Of a stretch of 30,549 nt of DNA, positions 16,706 through 23,533 are shown piece after piece. The stretch is from JBGPIT01 sp041485125 (GTDB taxonomy: Bacteria; Desulfobacterota; Binatia; UTPRO1): assembly GCA_041485125.1 (NCBI GenBank), contig JBGPIT010000013.1:1-30549 (forward strand). Reading direction: 5' to 3'. Below the pieces are notes generated by a model, which saw only the letters and a program-made list of their open reading frames with translations, ran no database searches and was not told the DNA's origin. Position numbers and translations under genes: made by a program. The first letter of the stretch is position 1, and each line of letters starts with the position of its first letter.

Positions 16706-16735
16706 TTGACTACGCGACAGCTAGCCGCGTAGTAT
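16706..16735 (+). promoter_or_regulatory. Promoter with operator-like inverted repeat in its spacer
   Basis: TTGACT (16706-16711), an 18-base spacer and TAGTAT (16730-16735) form a good sigma-70-type promoter for the gene at 16835. CTACGCG (16710-16716) and CGCGTAG (16726-16732) are a perfect 7-bp inverted repeat nine bases apart, covering the end of the -35, the spacer and the start of the -10. A dimeric repressor or a MerR-like activator could bind there. Confidence 0.65.
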
Positions 16736-16834
16736 CCGCGAATCTCCGCTTCGGTGCATCCTGCTACGGTGAACCTGTGGGCAGTCCGGAAGTTCGCAAT
16801 TGCCGGTCGCAACACGATGAGGAGGCAGGACGCT

Positions 16835-17164
16835 ATGGGTCGCAGTTCCATCCCACCTTTCCCGCCCGCGCTCGAGCCGCGGCGGGCGCTCTCCAAGATG
16901 AGCAGCATCGAGCATCTGATGATCGCCGTGGTGAGCACCGCGTTCGACGATCTGCGCAATCCCGACGCACGCCAACGTGAAACCGCCGTCCGCTACTTCT
17001 TCAGCGATCCCGAAACGCACGTGCTGAGCTTCCCGTCGGTGTGCCGGCAGATGGACTGGTCGGTCTCGGCGGTCCGCCGTCAATTGGTGCTGACGCTCGG
17101 CGCGCGCTTCCGCCTCGCCGAGTTCGCCGCGCGCGACGCGCTGCAAACGCAGCGTCACCTCTGA
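16835..17164 (+). CDS. Small unknown protein of a deltaproteobacterial-type family
   Basis: A 109-residue protein. It resembles a small family I know from deltaproteobacterial genomes in which a helical segment (MIAVVSTAFDDLRNPDARQ), an ETAVRYFFSDP block like EAEAWFxSxD, and a helix-turn-helix-like end (LSFPSVCRQMDWSVSAVRRQL) follow each other. The function of that family is not known to me. The ATG at 16835 has GGAGG about nine bases upstream, and an ATG at 16817 is possible. The operator-bearing promoter suggests tight control. Confidence 0.7.
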   Translation: MGRSSIPPFPPALEPRRALSKMSSIEHLMIAVVSTAFDDLRNPDARQRETAVRYFFSDPETHVLSFPSVCRQMDWSVSAVRRQLVLTLGARFRLAEFAARDALQTQRHL

Positions 17165-17360
17165 CACGCAACCGGACGCGTCGTCGCCCGCGACGCGCGA
17201 GTGATGCGTCGTGCCGCTGACCGCCGACGCGTCCGTGTCGCGACCGCTCCGCGGCAACACCGACTTGCCCTCGTCGGCGGAATCAGGCTATGCGAACGGC
17301 ATTCGTCCGCTTTGACGCGCACCGGCGATCCCTCGTCGCGGACGTCCTCTGGGTGACAGC

Positions 17361-17636
17361 ATGGCTGAGCTGAAGATCGACCTCCGCAAGGAGTTCCTCG
17401 GACGCGTCAAACGCGAGTTCATCGAGGCGCTCGACCGCGACGAGCAAGCCGCCGTCGAGGCGGCGACCGGGGAGATGGGAAACAAGTCGGACGCGGTGAA
17501 GCTCGGCTGGCTGAAGATGCGGACGAAAGAGAGCTGGACGAAGCAGCGCTACACCATCACCGTCGGACGCGCATTCGAGAAGCTGCGCAAGATGGTCGAG
17601 AGCTTCGAGTCGGCTGGCGGCGCCGGCAAAGCGTAA
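17361..17636 (+). CDS. Hypothetical protein, 91 residues
   Basis: I do not recognise this protein. It is soluble, helical and highly charged (LRKEFLGRVKREFIEALDRDEQAAVEAATG, VKLGWLKMRTKESWTKQRY, AFEKLRKMVESFES), with no cysteine or signal peptide. The ribosome-binding site is weak. Its composition is protein-like and differs from the Arg-rich false frames common in this DNA. It ends four bases from the end of the convergent ferredoxin gene. Confidence 0.6.
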   Translation: MAELKIDLRKEFLGRVKREFIEALDRDEQAAVEAATGEMGNKSDAVKLGWLKMRTKESWTKQRYTITVGRAFEKLRKMVESFESAGGAGKA

Positions 17637-17640
17637 CGCC

Positions 17641-18138
17641 TCAGCGGCCGAACTGGAGAATCGTCCGCTCCTCGGCGGTCATCTTCTCGCGGATGCGCGA
17701 GCCCTTGCCGATGTGACGGTACAACCCACCTTCCGAGAAGTACTCCTCGTATGGCTTTGCCGGCACATACTCGTCGGGCTTCTTGTCACCGACCTTCACG
17801 CCAAGGACTTCCTCGACCAGTGTGACGTCGTACATGCGCACCGCATCGTAGTCGGTCAGGAGCGCGCATACCTCGACGCAGATGTAGCATCCGATGCATT
17901 CCTCGAAGCGGTCCTGGACCGGCTGCACGCCGCGCCCCTGCACCGACCCTTCGGCGAGATACTCGATACACTGCACCGGGCAGAACTCGGGACACTTGCC
18001 GCAGGGGAAGCAAAGGTTGACGTCCATGAACGCAACCTCGCGGGGCCGCTTCTTCTTCTCGCCGATGTCATCGGGATCGGCAGCGTCCGGCACCCGATCC
18101 TCCTTCAGACGACGCTTGATGACGTCAATCGCATCCAT
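17641..18138 (-). CDS. Dicluster 4Fe-4S ferredoxin-like protein
   Basis: A 165-residue cytoplasmic electron carrier. Two cluster motifs are visible: CFPCGKCPEFCPVQC (about 43-57) and CIGCYICVEVC (about 81-91). The second lacks the proline usual after the last cysteine. The N-terminal ~35 residues and a ~70-residue acidic C-terminus (DYDAVRMYDVTLVEEVLG to TILQFGR) are not standard ferredoxin, so it may be a dedicated partner of one enzyme. ATG 18138 has AGGA five bases upstream. No redox enzyme lies beside it, so the partner is unknown. Confidence 0.85.
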   Translation of the reverse strand: MDAIDVIKRRLKEDRVPDAADPDDIGEKKKRPREVAFMDVNLCFPCGKCPEFCPVQCIEYLAEGSVQGRGVQPVQDRFEECIGCYICVEVCALLTDYDAVRMYDVTLVEEVLGVKVGDKKPDEYVPAKPYEEYFSEGGLYRHIGKGSRIREKMTAEERTILQFGR

Positions 18139-18214
18139 GACGATCCTGTCTCAATATGGCGGGTCGGCAGCGGAGGTCCGGGAGCCGAGCTCCACCGGGG
18201 GCCGCCGAGCGTGG

Positions 18215-18433
18215 TCAGCTGCTGCGATAGATGATGAACCCGTGCGTGAGGTCGTACGGGGAAACTGCGATCGTGACCCGGTCGCCGGGCACGACTTTGA
18301 TGTGGAAGCGGCGCAGGCGCCCGCTGATCCGCGCCAGGAACGAGTGTCCTTGGTCCCCTTGGACTCGGAAATGGCCGCCGGCCAGGGCTTCCACGACCCT
18401 GCCTTGAATCTGAATCAAATCGTCTCTCGCCAC
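18215..18433 (-). CDS. infA: Translation initiation factor IF-1
   Basis: A 72-residue S1/OB-fold protein aligning along its whole length with IF-1: IQIQGRVVEAL, FRVQ, GHSFLARISGRLRRF, IKVVPGDRVTIAVSPYDLTHGFIIYR. IF-1 binds the ribosomal A site during initiation. The start is GTG 18433 with a strong AAAGGAG five bases upstream. The gene stands alone, away from ribosomal protein genes. HSFLA and the Phe in RRFHI are less usual than the common HVVxA and RKNYI, so a second, diverged copy is possible. Confidence 0.93.
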   Translation of the reverse strand: MARDDLIQIQGRVVEALAGGHFRVQGDQGHSFLARISGRLRRFHIKVVPGDRVTIAVSPYDLTHGFIIYRSS

Positions 18434-18548
18434 AAAGCTCCTTTCTGTTGGTGCCGTTGATGGCGTCTCTCACGCGGCACGGGCCGGTGAATCTCGCGAC
18501 TGGTCGAGGCCGGAGTACTCACCGGTCTCCCGGAGCAACGCCTTTGGC

Positions 18549-18578
18549 AATATACCGTACGCGGAGACGTGTTGTCGA
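18549..18578 (-). promoter_or_regulatory. Promoter of infA
   Basis: On the minus strand TCGACA (18578-18573), an 18-base spacer and TATATT (18554-18549) each match the consensus at five of six positions. The start is predicted near 18542, so infA has a leader of roughly 110 bases. Confidence 0.6.
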
Positions 18579-18603
18579 TATCCGCGGCGTGTGGCCGTTT
18601 TGC

Positions 18604-18632
18604 TTGACCCTTCGGTCGACCCAACGTACGGT
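18604..18632 (+). promoter_or_regulatory. Promoter of the zinc-ribbon gene
   Basis: TTGACC (18604-18609), a 17-base spacer and TACGGT (18627-18632). The -10 keeps T, A and final T. The ATG of the zinc-ribbon gene is 26 bases after the -10, with GGGAGG just before it. It diverges from the infA promoter about 25 bases away. Confidence 0.55.
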
Positions 18633-18658
18633 GCGCTCGCAATGGTACGGGAGGCGCG

Positions 18659-18940
18659 ATGGGATCGATCGTCGAGTTCAACTGTCGAAGCTGCGGGTTC
18701 TCGAGCGGGAATCTCTCGGTGGGCTGGGGTAAAGCGGGGCGGACGCGCTTTTGGGGCGGACTCAGCGTCTGCTCGACGTGTAAACGGTTGTCGGTCGTCG
18801 ACCTCGCCGTGAAGCTCGATATGCACCGCTGCAAAGAGTGCCAGAGTCAGCTCACGCTCCTCGAAGGCGTGGCCCAGGACATCCCCTGTCCTACCTGCAA
18901 CACGATCCTCCGCTCCACGAACCTCGGGGTTTGGAACTAG
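18659..18940 (+). CDS. Zinc-ribbon protein with four CxxC pairs
   Basis: A 93-residue protein with four CxxC knuckles: CRSC, CSTC, CKEC and CPTC. These can form two zinc ribbons in tandem. The rest is short strands and turns with many small residues. There is no signal peptide, so it is likely cytoplasmic. Such proteins act as nucleic acid or protein adaptors, and no specific role can be given. The ATG at 18659 follows GGGAGG. It is divergent from infA. Confidence 0.8.
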   Translation: MGSIVEFNCRSCGFSSGNLSVGWGKAGRTRFWGGLSVCSTCKRLSVVDLAVKLDMHRCKECQSQLTLLEGVAQDIPCPTCNTILRSTNLGVWN

Positions 18941-18973
18941 CCACACCCGAGCGGCGGTGCACCGGGACCGCGC

Positions 18974-19867
18974 TCACCAGCACCCGCGCGTCCGCGCGGC
19001 GCCATCGATCTCCTCGAGCGCAACCGTGAGCTCATCGGTAAGCTGCGCGGTCTCGGTGGCGAGCTCGCGCACCTGGGCAACGTGCACGTCGACGATCCAC
19101 TCGGGAAGCTGGAGCTCGGCTCCCGGCGCTCCCGCGACGTAGCCACGCGCCGCGACCGCGGCGAACCGCTGCGCAGCGGCACGGAACGATTCCGCCACCG
19201 CACCGTCCCGACTCACGGTGACACCGACCTCGGCGAATGCGCGCCGATAGTCGTCGCATACGCTGCGGCCCGACGCGCGCCGTGACACGACCGGATAGCG
19301 CGCCAGCGGCGGCCGCGCCGGACACGCCGATCCGGGGTAGGCGATCGCCGCCTGCTCGGTTGCGGCCGTCCTTCTGGCGAGCTCGTCGTCTACATACGGT
19401 CCTGAATCGATAACGTGTACTCCTGGTCGCCACACTCCGGCGCCAAAACGCCAGGACGTCGTGAGAGGCTGATCGCCGTACAGGCGTCGCGCCACAACGA
19501 CCTCCGAGTCCGGCTCGACGAGCACAGGCTCCGCAGCGACGAGGAGCGTGTCGACGTCGCCGAGACGATCCATCCGCGCCAGTCTGTGCAAGACGGCGTC
19601 GACCAGGCGGCTCGTGTCCGGCGGCGCGCAGACGGTCCGCTCGCGCTGCTCCACCGGCGCAAGATCCGGTCGCGTCGGGACTCGCGGCGCGGGCGCGCGA
19701 GCGGGCGCTTCGATCTCGACACGCGCGGCGCCGTCCGGCGCGCGATCGGAGCGATTCGAGACGTGCACGACACCGTGCGCGTCGCGCCAACGATAGAATG
19801 TCTCGGGCGCCGCGCTCGCGGTGAGCGGCGTGAGGGTGAGCATGAGAGTGAGCGTGAGAAAGCGCAT
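18974..19867 (-). CDS. Exported DUF4124-domain protein
   Basis: A 297-residue protein starting at ATG 19867 with GGAGG seven bases upstream. Residues 1-19 form a signal peptide (MRFLTLTLMLTLTPLTASA). The DUF4124 motif follows at once (FYRWRDAHGVVHVSNRSD), a small beta domain common at the N-terminus of proteobacterial envelope proteins. The remaining ~230 residues, after a Pro/Arg linker, are not recognised and end in a helical part (VRELATETAQLTDELTVALEEI) that could form a short coiled coil. It is probably periplasmic. It is divergent from the six-cysteine secreted gene. Confidence 0.82.
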   Translation of the reverse strand: MRFLTLTLMLTLTPLTASAAPETFYRWRDAHGVVHVSNRSDRAPDGAARVEIEAPARAPAPRVPTRPDLAPVEQRERTVCAPPDTSRLVDAVLHRLARMDRLGDVDTLLVAAEPVLVEPDSEVVVARRLYGDQPLTTSWRFGAGVWRPGVHVIDSGPYVDDELARRTAATEQAAIAYPGSACPARPPLARYPVVSRRASGRSVCDDYRRAFAEVGVTVSRDGAVAESFRAAAQRFAAVAARGYVAGAPGAELQLPEWIVDVHVAQVRELATETAQLTDELTVALEEIDGAARTRGCW

Positions 19868-19989
19868 CGGAAACCTCCAGGGGCGCGCCAAGAACGTGAC
19901 GAGCGTCACGACGGTAACACTCGTTTCCGAGCATGGTCAACGCGCATCTTGCGCGAACGGCGGCACGCGGGTTGCTGTCTGCTCAGGCA

Positions 19990-20277
19990 ATGCCCCGCAC
20001 AGGTGCCATCGTGTCCGCTTTGGCGTTCGTCCTGATCACGCTCGCAACCGCCGGGACGCCGGTACGCGGCGACGCCGACGACCGCGCCGGGATGTGTGAC
20101 GCGTTCGACGGCGTGGCCTTTACCTTCTGCGTCGCGTTCTGTGAGGCGCGGGAGTGCGACTTGGCGGCGCCCGGCGACGAGCGCTGCGCGACCATGCTCC
20201 ACGGCTTCGCCCGCGTGACCGGCGGTGCCACACCGCCGTGCGCAACCACCAGCGCGCCACGGCCGTCGTCACTCTGA
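19990..20277 (+). CDS. Secreted small protein with six cysteines
   Basis: A 95-residue protein from ATG 19990. Residues 1-27 are a signal peptide ending near VRG-DA. The mature part has cysteines at 36, 47, 51, 56, 66 and 84 in the arrangement CDxxxGxAFxxCxxFCExxxCD ... ERC ... TGG..PPC. I recall similar cysteine modules in exported proteins of deltaproteobacterial lineages, with unknown function. Six cysteines in an exported protein suggest three disulfides. The ribosome-binding site is weak, and an in-frame ATG at 19933 would hide the signal peptide. Confidence 0.68.
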   Translation: MPRTGAIVSALAFVLITLATAGTPVRGDADDRAGMCDAFDGVAFTFCVAFCEARECDLAAPGDERCATMLHGFARVTGGATPPCATTSAPRPSSL

Positions 20278-20405
20278 TCCGCGCACGACGTACACGTCGG
20301 ACGACGTTCCTTCTGCGTCGACGCCGTCGCACACGTGCATCCTTCGCGTTTCCGTGTCAGCCCTGATGCAGCGCCGCCCGTTCTGGTGTACGCCTCGTTG
20401 CGACG

Positions 20406-20930
20406 ATGTCGGTCGGGGCGTGGAGCGGAGGGCGGTGGCGTCGCGCGGCGCGGTGGGCAGCGCTGCCAGTCGCGATGCTCGTGCTCGCATCGTGCGGCCC
20501 GCGGGCGCGTGTGCCGGCGCGTCTCGGACCCGCTGACGGTCCGGAGCCGCCGGTCTTGTACCTCGGCGCGCGCCTGCTGCACCCGGGCGTGCGTGCGGTG
20601 ACGTTGCGTCCGGGCGAGCGCATGTCCGTCCTGCGCCTACCGGTCGAGGCCGGACGCATCGTGCCGCCGGCGGCGGTGAGACGCAGGCCCGACGACGTGT
20701 TCACGCTGGTCGTCGCGGGGGACACGCGTATCGAGCTCGGCGGCGGCACGCTCATGCGCGCACGACGGACGCATCGCACCACGGCGTACGTCGCGCCGCA
20801 ACGTCCCGGGACGTACCGCATGCGCCTACATCGGAGCGACGGGCCGCCCGCCGATTTCACGATCCTCGTGCTGACGCCGTTCGAGCAGAAGCGCCACGGC
20901 ATTCTCGGCGGCTATCGGATCGGCGATTAG
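20406..20930 (+). CDS. Lipoprotein, likely N-terminal half of a broken M15-type protein
   Basis: A 174-residue protein with a lipoprotein signal: basic start, hydrophobic core, and lipobox LASC with C30. The mature part is beta-rich (PPVLYLGARLL, RAVTLRPGERMSVLRLP, DVFTLVVAGDTRIELGGG, GTYRMRLHRSDG, FTILVLTPF) and ends in HGILGGYRIGD followed by TAG. In related proteins known to me, a GYRIGxYP segment continues through a linker into an M15 peptidase domain. That domain lies just downstream in the same frame. This piece is therefore probably the first half of one ancestral gene, although it could still make a stable lipoprotein by itself. Confidence 0.7.
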   Translation: MSVGAWSGGRWRRAARWAALPVAMLVLASCGPRARVPARLGPADGPEPPVLYLGARLLHPGVRAVTLRPGERMSVLRLPVEAGRIVPPAAVRRRPDDVFTLVVAGDTRIELGGGTLMRARRTHRTTAYVAPQRPGTYRMRLHRSDGPPADFTILVLTPFEQKRHGILGGYRIGD

Positions 20931-20948
20931 CACGTACCGAAGTACCTG

Positions 20949-21332
20949 ATGGTCGACGTCCGTCTGCTCGACAAGCTCGAGCGCCTCATCGACCGCCTGC
21001 ACGCGGCAGGGCATCCGGTGCGCGGACTCACGGTGATGAGCGGCTACCGGACGCCGCGCTACAATCGCGAGATCGGCAACGAGACGATGTGGTCGCGTCA
21101 TACGGTCGGTGACGCCGCGGACGTCTTCGTCGACGACGACCACGACGGACAGATGGACGACCTCGACGGCGACGGCAAGGTGACGGTCGACGACGCCCGC
21201 TTCCTGCTGCGGATCGTCGAGGAGCTCGACGACGATCCGCGCCTCGCCGGCGGCGCCTCTGTCTACCCGGCGACCGCCGCGCATGGACCATTCGTCCACG
21301 TCGACGCGCGTGGCTACCGCGCGCGCTGGTAG
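20949..21332 (+). CDS. M15-family peptidase domain fragment, probably pseudogenised
   Basis: Reads in the same frame as the preceding lipoprotein, after its TAG (20928-20930) and HVPKYL. The domain is nearly complete: VMSGYRTPRYN, SRHTVGDAADVF (zinc ligands H51 and D58), an EF-hand-like loop DLDGDGKVTVDD (71-82), and HGPFVHVDARGYRARW (H117). M15 enzymes cut peptidoglycan stem peptides. No ribosome-binding site precedes ATG 20949, and this Met falls inside the usual PKYL-VDxRLL block of the family. The fragment therefore looks like the C-terminal part of a disrupted gene, without its own signal peptide. Confidence 0.7.
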   Translation: MVDVRLLDKLERLIDRLHAAGHPVRGLTVMSGYRTPRYNREIGNETMWSRHTVGDAADVFVDDDHDGQMDDLDGDGKVTVDDARFLLRIVEELDDDPRLAGGASVYPATAAHGPFVHVDARGYRARW

Positions 21333-21373
21333 CCGAACGCACGGCGGCCGCGGACGCGTCGGGACCCGCAGCG

Positions 21374-23533
21374 TCAGGGGTTCGCGCCGGAGCGCAGTCG
21401 TCGGTAGAGGCGCGCCACTGGCGGATACTGCCGGCCGAGACATGCCTTCGTCAGCTTCCACCACTCGCGCCACGCCGGCGGCCGAGCGACGCCGTCACGC
21501 GCCGGCTCCGGCACGAGCTCGATCGAGTTCATGATCCGATAGCGCCAGAGCATCGCGCCGTGCCGCGCGAAGATCTCCGGGCTGCGCGCGACGATCGCGT
21601 CGAGGACGATGCTCCGGGCTTCCAACGTCGGCGGAGGCCACAGCGTGCGCTCCGGCCGCGCTGCGTAGCGGCCGAGCCAACGCGGCAGGACGAGACCTTC
21701 GAGACCGGCGCCGGCGAACGCGAGCCACAGATCCCAGTCCGACCAGCCGAGCGGCAGGTCGAGGTTCCATCCGCCGACCGCGACGAGCGCGCGATGACGG
21801 ATCACGGCAAACGGTACTGGATGGTGCGCGACGACGTCGAGCGGCAGCGTGAAGTCGAGTCCCGCGTACGGCACACCCCCCGCGGTCTCCGCACCAGCCC
21901 AGCTCGTCACCCACGCCGCGTCCTCGTTCGCCGCGAGGGCGGCGAGCGTCACCGAGAGATAGTCGCGCGAAATCGTGTCACCCGGCCACAAGACGAGCGC
22001 GTAGTCGGGATTGCGGACGGCGAGGCGTTCCGCGCGCCAGCGCCGAAGGGCGACGTCGTGCCCGAGGACACCGTTCCGCGTCGGAGCGCCGGACGGCTGC
22101 CCGACATCTTCGGCAATGTCGACCTCCACCGTGACACCGGCGTCGCGCCCGGCCGCCATCGCCGACTCGACGGTCTGCCGGAGCGCCTCCGGCGGCCCAG
22201 CGCCGGGCACGAGGACGGCGACGCGCACCGACGAGAGCGCCGCGCGAGGCCGCAGACCCTCGCGACGACGGTGCCGCTCGATCGTGCGCTCGTAGTGCGC
22301 GATGTGCTCACGGACCCCTGCGTCGGGATCGCACACGGCGCGGATTCGGCCCGGCGCGGCGGCACGGAGGCGTGCGGCGAGCGCCGGATCGTCGAGCACG
22401 CGCGCGATCGCCGCCGTCAGCGCGGAGACGTCACCAGCGCGAAAGAGCAGGCCGGAGCGCTCGTGCTCGATCATGTCGGCCATGCCCGAGTAGTCGCTGC
22501 CGATCACGCAACCGCCCGAGGCCATCGCCTCGACGCAGGTGAGCGGAAAGTTGTCCCACGGCGCCGGGAAGACGCAGGCGGTAGCGGCGGTGTAGCGCGC
22601 GAAGATCGCCTCGCGCGGCAGCGATCCGACGAAGTGGAAGCGGTCCTGCAGCGCGTCCGGGATGCGCGAGTGCAGCAGCTCGGTCATCATCACCGGCGCC
22701 TCGCCCGCCGGGCAATCGGTGCCGACGAGCTCGACCTCGAGCGTCGGACGCGTCGCCATCACGCGCACCGCCGCGTCCACCAGCGACTTGACGCCCTTGC
22801 GTTGCTCGAGCCTGCCGACGAAGAGCAGCGTCTCGCGACCCGCCGCACGGGTCTCCGCGGACAGCGCGGGCAGGTTGTCGAAGTCCATCGGATACGCGAG
22901 GACCGCGCATGGCGGTCCGTCCTCATCGAGCCCGAAGCGCTCGCGGATGATCGACGCCAGCAGGCGGCTCGGCGAGCTCAGCGTATCCGCCCAGCGGATC
23001 GAGTACTCCTCCATCGCGGAACGGCGCTGGAAGCCGACCTCGTAGCGCGAGTAGAGATTGTAGCGGTAGATGTCCTCGATCGGCGAGTGCAGCGTCACCG
23101 TGATCGGCAGATCCTCGAAGCCGAGCCGCTGCCGACGCCGCCGGATCACGCCGTAGCCCTCGGCGCCGCACTCGGGGAACTCGGCGACGTCGAGCGTGTG
23201 CTCCTGATGGATGCGGGCGAGCTCCTCCGCGACGCGCTCCGCGAAGTACAGAAAGGGACTCCAGTAGGTGCAGAGCTGCGACCCGACGTCGTCGCCGCGC
23301 GGCTTGGGTTTCCAATCGTCGGTCATCGCGTCGATGCGATGGACCCACAGGCCGCCGTCGCGGTGGACCGGCTGCGAGTGACGTGGGTCGGTCGAGCCGA
23401 AGCCGTAGCGATTGGTGACGACGTGCACCTCGTGCCCGGCGCGCACGAGCGCATCGCTCACGACCTTGACGTAGGTACCGATGCCGCCGCCGCGGAACGG
23501 CGGGTACTCGCTCGAGACCAGCGCGATCCTCAT
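21374..23533 (-). CDS. Two-domain glycosyltransferase, GT4 then GT-A-like
   Basis: 719 residues. The first ~425 are a GT-B, GT4-type enzyme: EYPPFRGGGIGTYV at the start, LLFVGRLEQRKGVKSL before the donor site, and FPLTCVEAMASGG with the EX7E pattern. From ~435 a second domain begins (SVRVAVLVPGAGPPEALRQTVESAM) with GT2/GT-A features such as DYALVLWPGDTISRDYLS and a tail with GWNLDLPLGWSDWDLWLAF. The DxD motif is not clear in the second domain. It probably adds sugars to a lipid-linked glycan on the cytoplasmic face. The ATG at 23533 overlaps the upstream gene's stop as ATGA. Confidence 0.88.
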   Translation of the reverse strand: MRIALVSSEYPPFRGGGIGTYVKVVSDALVRAGHEVHVVTNRYGFGSTDPRHSQPVHRDGGLWVHRIDAMTDDWKPKPRGDDVGSQLCTYWSPFLYFAERVAEELARIHQEHTLDVAEFPECGAEGYGVIRRRRQRLGFEDLPITVTLHSPIEDIYRYNLYSRYEVGFQRRSAMEEYSIRWADTLSSPSRLLASIIRERFGLDEDGPPCAVLAYPMDFDNLPALSAETRAAGRETLLFVGRLEQRKGVKSLVDAAVRVMATRPTLEVELVGTDCPAGEAPVMMTELLHSRIPDALQDRFHFVGSLPREAIFARYTAATACVFPAPWDNFPLTCVEAMASGGCVIGSDYSGMADMIEHERSGLLFRAGDVSALTAAIARVLDDPALAARLRAAAPGRIRAVCDPDAGVREHIAHYERTIERHRRREGLRPRAALSSVRVAVLVPGAGPPEALRQTVESAMAAGRDAGVTVEVDIAEDVGQPSGAPTRNGVLGHDVALRRWRAERLAVRNPDYALVLWPGDTISRDYLSVTLAALAANEDAAWVTSWAGAETAGGVPYAGLDFTLPLDVVAHHPVPFAVIRHRALVAVGGWNLDLPLGWSDWDLWLAFAGAGLEGLVLPRWLGRYAARPERTLWPPPTLEARSIVLDAIVARSPEIFARHGAMLWRYRIMNSIELVPEPARDGVARPPAWREWWKLTKACLGRQYPPVARLYRRLRSGANP

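Noticed and set aside
20294..20307. ACGTCG-GA-CGACGT dyad upstream of the lipoprotein gene as an operator
   Set aside because: Short dyads of CG-rich words are frequent here and no promoter elements flank it.
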